NCBI RefSeq assembly: GCF_900111935.1
Contig: NZ_FOYN01000003.1
Span: 1-64,000 of the forward strand
DNA: 64,000 nucleotides
Direction of reading: 5' to 3'
Source: Halorubrum sodomense
GTDB lineage: Archaea; Halobacteriota; Halobacteria; Halobacteriales; Haloferacaceae
Shown: positions 43,625-50,376 of the stretch, one piece after another
Layout: the number at the start of each line of letters is the position of its first letter
How positions within the stretch are numbered: the stretch's first letter is position 1
Position numbers and translations under genes: made by a program
Notes under the pieces: generated by a model
The model's database searches: none
The model's input: only the letters and a program-made list of their open reading frames with translations
Told to the model about the DNA's origin: nothing

Positions 43625-44668
43625 ATGAGCGGCTCCACGGAGGGCGACCTCACGAAGACGGGGATGGCCCTGAAGCACGACCGCGAGTGGGACTACGAAC
43701 TCGACCGGATCCTCGAGGCCATCGAGGAGCGCGACGCCTCGAAGGTCGGTCTCCAGTTCCCCGAGGGGCTCAAGCGCCGCGGCCCGAAGGTCGCCGACGA
43801 CCTCCGGGAGGTCGCGCCCGACGACGTCACCTTCATGCTGTCCGGGCAGCCCTGCTACGGCGCCTGCGACCTCGACACGTACCTGATGCGCCGGACCGAC
43901 GTGTTCGTCCACTTCGGCCACACGCCGATGAAGGAGTCCGACAGCATCGTCTACGTTCCCCTGTTCTCGAACGTCGACCCCTTCCCGATCATGGAGGACG
44001 CGCTCGAGGAGGAGCTGACCGCGCCCGAGGAGGACCCCGACGTGGGGCTCGTCACGACGGCCCAGCACATGAACCGGTTCGAGGAGATGACCGACTGGTT
44101 AGAGGAGCGCGGCTACGAGGTCCACACCCGCCGGGGCGACGACCGCCTCACGAAGGAGGGGCAGGTGCTCGGCTGTAACTACGCCTCCGCGGACATCGAC
44201 GCCGAGCAGGTGCTGTACGTCGGCGGCGGGAAGTTCCACCCGGTCGGGCTGGCGATGGAACACCCCGACAAGCGCGTCGTCATCGCGGACCCGGTCAACA
44301 ACGCGGTGTCGGTCGCGGAGCACGACCAGTTCCTCAAGCAGCGCTACGCCGCGGTCCACAAGGCGATGGACGCCGAGAAGTGGGGCGTCATCTTCTGTAC
44401 GAAGATCGGCCAGGGCCGCTGGGAGACGGCCCAAGAGATCGTCGACAACAACGAGAACGCCTACCTGATCACGATGGACGAGGTGACGCCGGACCGCCTG
44501 CGCAACTTCGACATGGACGCGTTCGTCAACACCGGCTGTCCCCGGATCACGACCGACGACGGCCCCCGGTTCCACAAGCCCATGCTGACGCCCGGCGAGT
44601 ACGAGGCCGCAATCGGCGAGAAGCCGCTCGACTCGATCGAGTTCGACACGTTCCACGACACCTGGTAG
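43625..44668 (+). CDS. dph2: Diphthamide synthase Dph2, radical SAM-like 4Fe-4S enzyme
   Basis: A 347-residue enzyme that transfers 3-amino-3-carboxypropyl from SAM to the modifiable histidine of EF-2. The three cluster cysteines are visible in GQPCYGACDLDTYL (one of the pair), LGCNYASADID and NTGCPRITTDDG. The N-terminal LQFPEGLKRRGPKVADDLRE and the HFGHTPM loop are typical. In archaea the protein is a homodimer. It is preceded by a short intergenic gap and stands alone; the last enzyme of the pathway is at 34483. Confidence 0.94.
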   Translation: MSGSTEGDLTKTGMALKHDREWDYELDRILEAIEERDASKVGLQFPEGLKRRGPKVADDLREVAPDDVTFMLSGQPCYGACDLDTYLMRRTDVFVHFGHTPMKESDSIVYVPLFSNVDPFPIMEDALEEELTAPEEDPDVGLVTTAQHMNRFEEMTDWLEERGYEVHTRRGDDRLTKEGQVLGCNYASADIDAEQVLYVGGGKFHPVGLAMEHPDKRVVIADPVNNAVSVAEHDQFLKQRYAAVHKAMDAEKWGVIFCTKIGQGRWETAQEIVDNNENAYLITMDEVTPDRLRNFDMDAFVNTGCPRITTDDGPRFHKPMLTPGEYEAAIGEKPLDSIEFDTFHDTW

Positions 44669-44747
44669 GCCGAAAGCGGAAAGCGTCCCTTTCCGAGTCG
44701 TAACAGCGGTCCGTGGATGTAATCCCGCGTGAGCGTAGACTCGAACC

Positions 44748-45266
44748 ATGGTCTCCCGACACCGGCTCCGTTTCAGCGGGTTTGTGGTGACGGGTATCCT
44801 GATGGTCGGCGCCGGGTTGATCGAACTGTTCGAGGGGCTGTCAGCACTGTCCGGGGGTATCCCGGCAACCGAGGAGTTCCTCCTCGTCGCAATGCTCAGC
44901 GCCGCGGCCGAATGGGTGATCGCCGTTATCGTCCTCGGTCTGTTCGCGGGCCTCTTTCTCGTTGCGACCGCGGCGTCGATCCTCCGAACTGCCTCTATCC
45001 CGCGAGACGACCGACTCGCGTCAGCCGCCCAGTGGCTCGAACGACGGTACCCGGCCCTCGGGACATTCGACGTATCCGAACGGGTTGCGCCGACGACCGA
45101 GGAGCGGAGACAGGAGCTCGAAGAGGAGTACGTCTCAGGAGAGCTGAGCGAGGCGGAGTTCGAGCGCCGGCTCGCACGGCTGATGGACGCCCGGCGAGGA
45201 GCGTTCACGAGCCTCCGGCGACTCGACGGTCGAAGTCGGAGACGGCGCTCGCTGAACGCGGCGTAA
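44748..45266 (+). CDS. Membrane protein with SHOCT domain (second copy)
   Basis: A 172-residue protein with two clear membrane helices (FVVTGILMVGAGLIELFEGL at about 11-30, VIAVIVLGLFAGLFLVATAA at about 63-82), then an amphipathic linker and a SHOCT motif, RRQELEEEYVSGELSEAEFERRLARLMDA, at about 122-150. Same plan as the gene at 4730, but sequence is clearly different. Codon third positions are less GC-biased than in dph2. It lies directly upstream of the HtrA-type protease, with 59 bases between. Confidence 0.8.
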   Translation: MVSRHRLRFSGFVVTGILMVGAGLIELFEGLSALSGGIPATEEFLLVAMLSAAAEWVIAVIVLGLFAGLFLVATAASILRTASIPRDDRLASAAQWLERRYPALGTFDVSERVAPTTEERRQELEEEYVSGELSEAEFERRLARLMDARRGAFTSLRRLDGRSRRRRSLNAA

Positions 45267-45325
45267 ATACGTCGTTCGCGTGGGCACAAAACCTACGGGA
45301 CTCGAAGCCCGACTGAGAACCGAAG

Positions 45326-46417
45326 ATGCCCGAAGAGACCTCCACCCGCCGTCGGTTTCTGAAGGCCGGGAGCGTCACGCTCACGGCAGCGCTTGCGGGC
45401 TGTAGCAACGTCTCGTCGTCCGGCACAGAGCCATCCCAGCCGGAGAACCGACGACCGAACACCACGTCGCAAACCGAGGGCAGCGAGTACACTCGAGTCT
45501 ATCGCGAGACGATCCCGTCGGTCGTGCTGGTCGATACGGGGCGGGGACAGGGGACCGGATTTCTATACGACGACTCACACGTCGTCACGAACGCGCACGT
45601 CGCCGGCACCGCGTCGGAGGCACAGCTCCGGTTCCACGACGGACCGTGGAGTGACGGGACGGTACTGGGAACCGATTTCCACAGCGATCTCGCCGTCATC
45701 TCCGTCGACGAGGTGCCGGAGTCGACGGAGCCGCTGTCGTTCGTGCGAACCAGCCCGGTCATCGGTCAGGAGGTCGTCGCCATCGGGAATCCGTATAACT
45801 TGGACGGAACCGTCACGTCCGGCATCGTCAGCGGTCTCGACCGGCTGATCCCGTCACCGGCAGGGTACCAGATTCCGGACGCGATTCAGACGGACGCTGC
45901 CGTGAACCCCGGGAACAGCGGCGGACCGCTGATGTCACTTGACGGGCGCGTTATCGGTGTCGTAAACTCCAAGCGTGGGGACAACATCGCGTTCGGCATC
46001 TCGGCTGCGCTCACCCGACGCGTCGTTCCCGAACTCATCGAGACGGGCGAATACGAACACGCGTACATGGGCGTGTCGCTACAGAACGTCACGCCGGCGG
46101 TCGCGGAAGCGAACGGGATGAGCGAACCTCGCGGACTGCTAGTCGTCCAGACGGTTCGTGGCGGGCCGGCCGACGGTGTGCTCCGACCGAGCGACATCGA
46201 GTTCGTGAACGGAGTCCGCGTTCCCGTCGGCGGGGACGTTATCCTTGCGATCGGCGGGGAACCGATGCGTTCCTTCGAGGACCTAGCGAGCTACCTGGCA
46301 CTACGGACCCGGCCGGGTGACACGCTCGAAGTGACGGTCCTTCGCGATGGGACGGAGCAGACGATCGAACTCACGCTCGTCTCGCGCCCCGAACAGTCAC
46401 AGTCACCGCTTCGTTGA
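45326..46417 (+). CDS. HtrA/DegP-type serine protease, Tat-exported lipoprotein
   Basis: A 363-residue S1C protease. The N-terminus has a twin-arginine signal with lipobox: TRRRFLKAGSVTLTAALAGC, so it is expected to be exported folded and lipid-anchored. The trypsin-fold domain shows the triad: His in VVTNAHVAGT, Asp in TDFHSDLAVIS, Ser in NPGNSGGPLM. One PDZ domain follows (about 245-345, AYMGVSLQNVTPAVAEANG ... VLRDGTEQTIELTL). It would degrade or refold damaged surface proteins. The stop is 7 bases before the inverted repeat of the transposon-derived element. Confidence 0.94.
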   Translation: MPEETSTRRRFLKAGSVTLTAALAGCSNVSSSGTEPSQPENRRPNTTSQTEGSEYTRVYRETIPSVVLVDTGRGQGTGFLYDDSHVVTNAHVAGTASEAQLRFHDGPWSDGTVLGTDFHSDLAVISVDEVPESTEPLSFVRTSPVIGQEVVAIGNPYNLDGTVTSGIVSGLDRLIPSPAGYQIPDAIQTDAAVNPGNSGGPLMSLDGRVIGVVNSKRGDNIAFGISAALTRRVVPELIETGEYEHAYMGVSLQNVTPAVAEANGMSEPRGLLVVQTVRGGPADGVLRPSDIEFVNGVRVPVGGDVILAIGGEPMRSFEDLASYLALRTRPGDTLEVTVLRDGTEQTIELTLVSRPEQSQSPLR

Positions 46418-46424
46418 CATCCTT

Positions 46425-46449
46425 CCCGCCCTTCACAGTAGTTGCCGAA
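46425..46449. repeat. Left terminal inverted repeat
   Basis: 25 bases, perfectly complementary to 47108-47132. It begins 7 bases after the htrA stop codon. Confidence 0.9.
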
Positions 46450-46459
46450 TCAAATCTCG

Positions 46460-46560
46460 TTCCGTAGTGAACTACCCTACCCTACTCGCTCACGGCTGAC
46501 GCCGTTCGCTCCTTGAGGGTAGGGCTTCCTGTTTCCACGACGCGCTTTACAGACACCGAA
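46460..46560 (-). ncRNA. Possible omega-RNA (reRNA) scaffold remnant at the TnpB 3' end
   Basis: In IS200/IS605-type elements the 3' end of tnpB and the right end are transcribed as a guide RNA. This stretch on the minus strand contains the end of the TnpB-like frame, then the paired arms agggtaggg/ccctaccct with a small inner pairing (cggc-gccg), and it ends near gtagttcac. Its shape and place match such a scaffold. Whether it is transcribed is unknown; with TnpB truncated, it has no matching effector in this window. Confidence 0.35.
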
Positions 46561-47066
46561 CCGGTGTCCGTAGGGAGCGCAGTCTCCACAGGCGTTGATT
46601 CGGAGTATCCCACTCCTACGTCTTCGAGGCCGCGAGAAAGAATGTTCCACGCCGCGTTCGCGTCCCTGTCCGCCTCAAACCCGCAGGCAGGACAGGAGTG
46701 TTCACGGACCCACAGCGGCTTCTCCGTCGAGACGCCGCAGGACGCACACTCCTTGGTCGTCCCTCTCGGGTCGCCATCGAACTGGTCGATGATGGCGTCT
46801 GTAGAGAGATTGCGCAAGTGATACAGCAGCGATTTAGCGAGTGGATTTCGAGCCGTAGCGGTGATATCGACGTGCTCGTCACGATCAAGTTGGAGCGTTT
46901 TCCCACCCGTATTTGCGAACTCCTGATCAAAAGCAATCCGAGAGAGGATTTCTTGGAAATCCTCTCTCGTGTACTTCCCACACGATTTTACGCCGAATTC
47001 GAGTTCTGGAAACAGCACCGTCGACGCAGCACGGCAAACCTGTTTCGCCTCAGTTGTCTGGACCAT
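46482..47066 (-). pseudogene. Chimeric transposase remnant: ISH3-like N-terminus fused to TnpB C-terminus
   Basis: The frame encodes about 194 residues from ATG 47066 (MVQTTEAKQVCRAASTVLFPELEFG); an earlier ATG at 47093 is in frame. The first about 97 residues (through LYHLRNLSTDAIIDQFD) look like the N-terminus of an ISH3-family transposase, without the catalytic part. At about base 46775 it switches to the C-terminus of TnpB: zinc ribbon ECASCGVSTEKPLWVREHSC plus PACG, then DRDANAAWNIL with the last RuvC aspartate. The first two RuvC motifs are missing. Both halves are remnants and the fusion is in frame; enzymatic activity is not expected. Confidence 0.8.
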
Positions 47067-47107
47067 TTGTTGAACAACACAGCCCAGCATCAAGAGCCTC
47101 AGTCAGG

Positions 47108-47132
47108 TTCGGCAACTACTGTGAAGGGCGGG
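47108..47132. repeat. Right terminal inverted repeat
   Basis: 25 bases complementary to 46425-46449. The 167 bases from 47133 to 47299 beyond it hold no gene I can support. Confidence 0.9.
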
Positions 47133-47299
47133 GCCTTCTCCTTGTACTTTCGTAACCGGCACGACCGGCCCGAATCATTGCGGAGCCAGTCCGTCCGGCG
47201 ACGGTCGCTCGAGACCTCGTGATCTCAGACGAACATCAGTCTGAATCGGAGCGATTCACGGAGCTGCTTTTCGGCTCCGGTCTCGATACGGAACGGTCG

Positions 47300-47515
47300 T
47301 CAGGCCTCGCCCGGAGGGTGCCAAAAGAGCCCGTCGGCCACGAGGACTGCGGCTGCGATTGACGCGCCCGTTACGGGTAGCGTATAGTCTCGGGCGAGGA
47401 GCGACCCGACCGCGTACACGGCACAGAACGCGAGCGGGATCGCGAGCAGGATGAGGTCGGCGCGGTCGACCCCGTCGAGACCGGCCGGCCGAGCCGCTCG
47501 GTGCCGCCCGCTCAT
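47300..47515 (-). CDS. Small membrane protein paired with an RHH gene
   Basis: A 71-residue protein with two hydrophobic segments (LILLAIPLAFCAVYAVGSLLA and LPVTGASIAAAVLVADGLFW). Its ATG at 47515 overlaps the stop of the upstream RHH-type gene (ATGA), so the pair is one transcript. No family recognised. Toxin of a toxin-antitoxin pair is one possibility given the arrangement, but nothing in the sequence proves it. Confidence 0.6.
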   Translation of the reverse strand: MSGRHRAARPAGLDGVDRADLILLAIPLAFCAVYAVGSLLARDYTLPVTGASIAAAVLVADGLFWHPPGEA

Positions 47516-47712
47516 TCCATGTACCCCAGGTCTCGAAGCTTCCGTGCGATCTGCTTGGCCTCGGTCTCCGAGATCCCGTCGTCGGCCTCCATCTCCTGGA
47601 CGACGACGTGTTTCACGAACTCCTTGACGGAGCCGAACGGCTCGTCTTCGATGTACGCCTCCACGTCCGCGACGAACTCCTTCCGCAGCGAGATCGTCGT
47701 GTACTCGCTCAT
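47512..47712 (-). CDS. Small ribbon-helix-helix-like protein
   Basis: A 66-residue protein. The start TTISLRKEFVADVEAYIED reads as a ribbon strand plus helix, followed by FGSVKEFVKHVVVQEME, the second helix of an RHH (CopG/Arc-like) fold; a charged tail (ISETEAKQIARKLRDLGYME) follows. Such proteins bind DNA as dimers and often autoregulate. A TATA-like element (gatttatc on the minus strand, plus 47737-47744) and TAATTAC repeats lie upstream (see findings). Confidence 0.7.
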   Translation of the reverse strand: MSEYTTISLRKEFVADVEAYIEDEPFGSVKEFVKHVVVQEMEADDGISETEAKQIARKLRDLGYME

Positions 47713-47746
47713 TGACCGATCCGTCAGGCTCCGGACTGATAAATCT

Positions 47747-47763
47747 TAATTACATCTAATTAC
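47747..47763. promoter_or_regulatory. TAATTAC direct repeats, period 10, upstream of the RHH gene
   Basis: The heptamer taattac occurs at 47747-47753 and 47757-47763, exactly one helical turn apart, immediately upstream of the minus-strand TATA-like element. Such a spacing suits a pair of DNA-binding dimers. Binding by the RHH protein is inferred. Confidence 0.5.
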
Positions 47764-47804
47764 GGGTCGTCGGGGCCCGGCCCCGCCGGATCCTCCGCTC
47801 TTTT

Positions 47805-47818
47805 GGGGACGCGTCCCC
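47805..47818. promoter_or_regulatory. Perfect 14-base palindrome before the MetE-like gene
   Basis: ggggacgcgtcccc reads the same on both strands and ends 13 bases before the ATG at 47831, between the TATA-like ctcttttg region and the start. Operator or leader hairpin. Confidence 0.5.
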
Positions 47819-47830
47819 TCCAGTCGATCG

Positions 47831-48985
47831 ATGACGACGAACGACGCCCGCGTCTCGACCACGCACATCGGTAGCCTGCCGCGACCGCCGGAACTGCTCG
47901 ACCTGCTCACCCGCCGTCAGGACGGCGAGACGGTCGACCCCGACGAGTGGGCGGACACCGTCGCGGCCGCGACCCGCGACGTCGTCGACCGCCAGGTCGA
48001 GACCGGCCTCGATTCGATCAACAACGGCGAGCAGTCTCGCGTCTCGTTCAACTGGTACGTCGCGGACCGGCTCAGCGGCATCGGCGGCGAGCGGGAGACG
48101 GAGCTGTGGGCGGACCTTCAGGAGTTCCCCTCCTACGCCGAGGAGACGTTCAAGACCGACGTGATCGACCTCTCGATGCACCCGGTCGTCACCGAGGCGG
48201 TCGAGTACACCGGTCGCGAGGAGGCGCAGGCGGAGATCGACGGGCTCACCGACGCGCTCGCGGCCGCGGACCGCGACGTCGACGACGCGTTCATGACCGC
48301 GGCGTCCCCGAGCGTCGTCACCGCCACGCACGTCAACGACCACTACGACGGGTACGACGAGTTCCTGTTCGCGGTCGCCGAGGCGATGAAGACGGAGTAC
48401 GAACTCGTCGCGGACGCCGGGCTCACCCTCCAGATCGACGCCCCGGAACTGCTGACGGTCGGTCACACCGCGGCGTACGCGGACGAGCCGCTGGAAGCCG
48501 CGAAGGACGCGACCCGGCTCCACGTCGAGGCGCTCAACGAGGCGCTCGCGGACGTGCCCGCCGAGCAGGTCCGGCTCCACACGTGCTGGGGGAGCTACGA
48601 GGGCCCCCACCACCTCGACACCGACCTCGCGGAGATGCTGCCGCTGATCTACGAGGCCGACATCACCGGACTCAGCGTCGAGCAGGCGAACCCGCGCCAC
48701 CAACACGAGTACCGCGCGTTCGACGAGCATCCCGTTCCGGACGGCTGGACGCTCATCCCCGGCGTCGTCGACGTGAAGACGAACATCGTCGACCATCCCG
48801 AGACGATCGCGGACCGCTTAGAGCGCGTCGCGGACGCGGTCGACGACGGGACCCCCCTCGTCGCCGCGCCCGACTGCGGCTTCGGTACCCAGGCCGGCCT
48901 CGCGATGGTCGATCGGGAGATCGCGTGGGCGAAGCTGGAGGCGCTCGTCGAGGGCGCCGAGATCGCGAACGACCGGCTCGCCTGA
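47831..48985 (+). CDS. Cobalamin-independent methionine synthase-like protein (MetE C-terminal type)
   Basis: A 384-residue TIM-barrel protein, the catalytic half of MetE without the N-terminal half. Start TTHIGSLPRPPELLDLL is typical. Zinc ligands: HTC in VRLHTCWGSYEGPHH, Glu in the QANPRHQHEY area and the late Cys in APDCGFGTQAG. In archaea such short proteins form methionine or methylate a corrinoid protein; which of the two applies here is not decided. A palindrome lies in the promoter region. Confidence 0.9.
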   Translation: MTTNDARVSTTHIGSLPRPPELLDLLTRRQDGETVDPDEWADTVAAATRDVVDRQVETGLDSINNGEQSRVSFNWYVADRLSGIGGERETELWADLQEFPSYAEETFKTDVIDLSMHPVVTEAVEYTGREEAQAEIDGLTDALAAADRDVDDAFMTAASPSVVTATHVNDHYDGYDEFLFAVAEAMKTEYELVADAGLTLQIDAPELLTVGHTAAYADEPLEAAKDATRLHVEALNEALADVPAEQVRLHTCWGSYEGPHHLDTDLAEMLPLIYEADITGLSVEQANPRHQHEYRAFDEHPVPDGWTLIPGVVDVKTNIVDHPETIADRLERVADAVDDGTPLVAAPDCGFGTQAGLAMVDREIAWAKLEALVEGAEIANDRLA

Positions 48986-49005
48986 GCCGACGCGCGCCCG
49001 TCCGG

Positions 49006-49455
49006 TCAGTCCCGGTCGACGACCCGCTCGACGTACTCGACCGCCTCCGCCGGCGACGCCGCCGGCTCCACGCCGTCGATGTCGTGGGTGTCGAGCCCCG
49101 CGACCGGGCGCCCCTGCGCGAGCGCGAGACCGATCTCCGAGAGCGTGCCGCTCGCGCCGTCGACCGCCACGACGGCGTCGCCGTTCATGACGACGAGCGC
49201 GTTGCGCGCGTGGCCCATCCCCGTCGCGATCGGGGTCGTGACGTGCGGGTTCGCGTCCCCGCGGCGGTCGGTCGGCAGGATCCCGATCGTCTCGCCGCCG
49301 GCCGCGCGGGCGCCGCGACAGACCGCTTCCATGACGCCGCCCAGGCCGCCGCAGACGACGGCGTGGCCGCGCTCCGCGAGCCGTTCGCCGAGCGCCTCCG
49401 CGACCGCCGCCGTCTCCGGACCGATCGAACTCCCGCCGATGACGCTGACGCGCAT
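49006..49455 (-). CDS. LOG-like Rossmann protein (TIGR00725 family)
   Basis: A 149-residue protein with the motif VIGGSSIGPETAAVAEALGERLAERGHAVVCGGLGGVMEAVCRGA at the N-terminus; GGLGGVMEAV corresponds to the PGGxGTxxE region of the lysine-decarboxylase-like/LOG superfamily in a modified form. The start ATG at 49455 fits the first strand. Related proteins hydrolyse nucleotide monophosphate derivatives; the reaction here is not known. Convergent to the MetE-like gene. Confidence 0.82.
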   Translation of the reverse strand: MRVSVIGGSSIGPETAAVAEALGERLAERGHAVVCGGLGGVMEAVCRGARAAGGETIGILPTDRRGDANPHVTTPIATGMGHARNALVVMNGDAVVAVDGASGTLSEIGLALAQGRPVAGLDTHDIDGVEPAASPAEAVEYVERVVDRD

Positions 49456-49592
49456 GGCTCGCCTCACGGCGCGCCGACGGTAAAACCGACCGACTGTACC
49501 GCCTGACCGACGGGAGCGGACCGCCTCGCGTCGATTCTCGTCGCTGAGACCGTCACTGAAACCCTTATCCCTGCTCGCCGCGAACGAGGGCT

Positions 49593-50249
49593 ATGACGTA
49601 CGATACCGTCGTGTTCGACAACGACGGTGTCCTCGTGGGCCGCACGCGCTTCGACGTGCTCCGGGACGCGACCCGGAACGCGTTCGAGGAGTGCGGCGTC
49701 GAGGAGCCCGATCCGGACGACGTAGAGCAGATGACCATCGGTGCGACCCCCGGTAGCGTCGGCACGGTCTGTCAGACGTACGACCTCGACCCGGGGTCGT
49801 TTTGGCGCACGCGCGACGACGTGGTGTCGCGGGCCCAACAGCAGGAGGCCCGCGAGGGACGCAAGACCCCGTACGACGACCTCGACGAGCTCCAGGACCT
49901 CGATGTCCAGATGGGGATCGTCTCGTCGAACCAGCAGGCGACCGTCGACTTCCTCGTCGACCACTTCGACGGCTTCGACCGCATGGGCGCCGCGTACGGC
50001 CGCGAACCGACGATTCACTCGCTCCAGCTTCGCAAGCCGAACCCGCACTACATCGAGCAGGCGCTCGGCGACCTCGGCGCGGGGAACGCCTTATTCGTCG
50101 GGGACAACGAGTCCGACGTCCGCGCGGCCGAGAACGCCGGGATCGACTCGGCGTTCATTCGCCGCCCCCACCGCCGCGACTGGGAGCTGAACGTCTGGCC
50201 CACCTGGGAGATAGAGCGGCTCTCCGACCTCCACGACATCGTGGAGTGA
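49593..50249 (+). CDS. HAD family hydrolase
   Basis: A 218-residue haloacid dehalogenase superfamily phosphatase. Motif I is VVFDNDGVLVG (DxD form with the first Asp as FDND, where the second position is Asn), motif II around MGIVSSNQQATVDF, motif III at LRKPNPHY, and motif IV in FVGDNESDVRAAENAGI. The cap is a small helical insert. Phosphoglycolate-phosphatase-like in order, but substrate unknown. It is followed by a helicase gene 127 bases downstream. Confidence 0.88.
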   Translation: MTYDTVVFDNDGVLVGRTRFDVLRDATRNAFEECGVEEPDPDDVEQMTIGATPGSVGTVCQTYDLDPGSFWRTRDDVVSRAQQQEAREGRKTPYDDLDELQDLDVQMGIVSSNQQATVDFLVDHFDGFDRMGAAYGREPTIHSLQLRKPNPHYIEQALGDLGAGNALFVGDNESDVRAAENAGIDSAFIRRPHRRDWELNVWPTWEIERLSDLHDIVE

Positions 50250-50376
50250 GGCCGCCGCGCTCCCCCGTCGCTCGCGTTTCACCAGCGACGCGTCTGCGAC
50301 GCCCGCCGGGGTGCGCCTGCTCGGTCCGCGGTCGCCCGATGAAGCGTTTAAATCGGATGGGGCGTAACTCGCCCTC

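Larger units (their letters stand above)
46425..47132. mobile_element. 708-base transposon-derived element with perfect 25-base inverted repeats
   Basis: Perfect 25-base terminal inverted repeats bound the element: the left one (46425-46449) starts cccgcccttcacagtagttg, the right one (47108-47132) is its exact complement. Between them the minus strand carries an ISH3-like transposase start joined in frame to a TnpB-like end, and then the hairpin-bearing right end of an IS200/IS605-type unit (9-base arms ccctaccct at 46475-46483 and its complement at 46516-46524). The element cannot move by itself because no full transposase is present; intact repeats would allow movement in trans. No clear target-site duplication was found. 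Length, repeats and pairing are seen directly; family names rest on memory. Confidence 0.85.

Noticed and set aside
46482-47093. A functional TnpB transposase/nuclease
   Set aside because: The N-terminal half is of another family and two of three RuvC motifs are missing.
46418-47160. A complete ISH3 or IS200/IS605 insertion sequence
   Set aside because: At 708 bases with only transposase fragments it is too short, and no clear target-site duplication is present.
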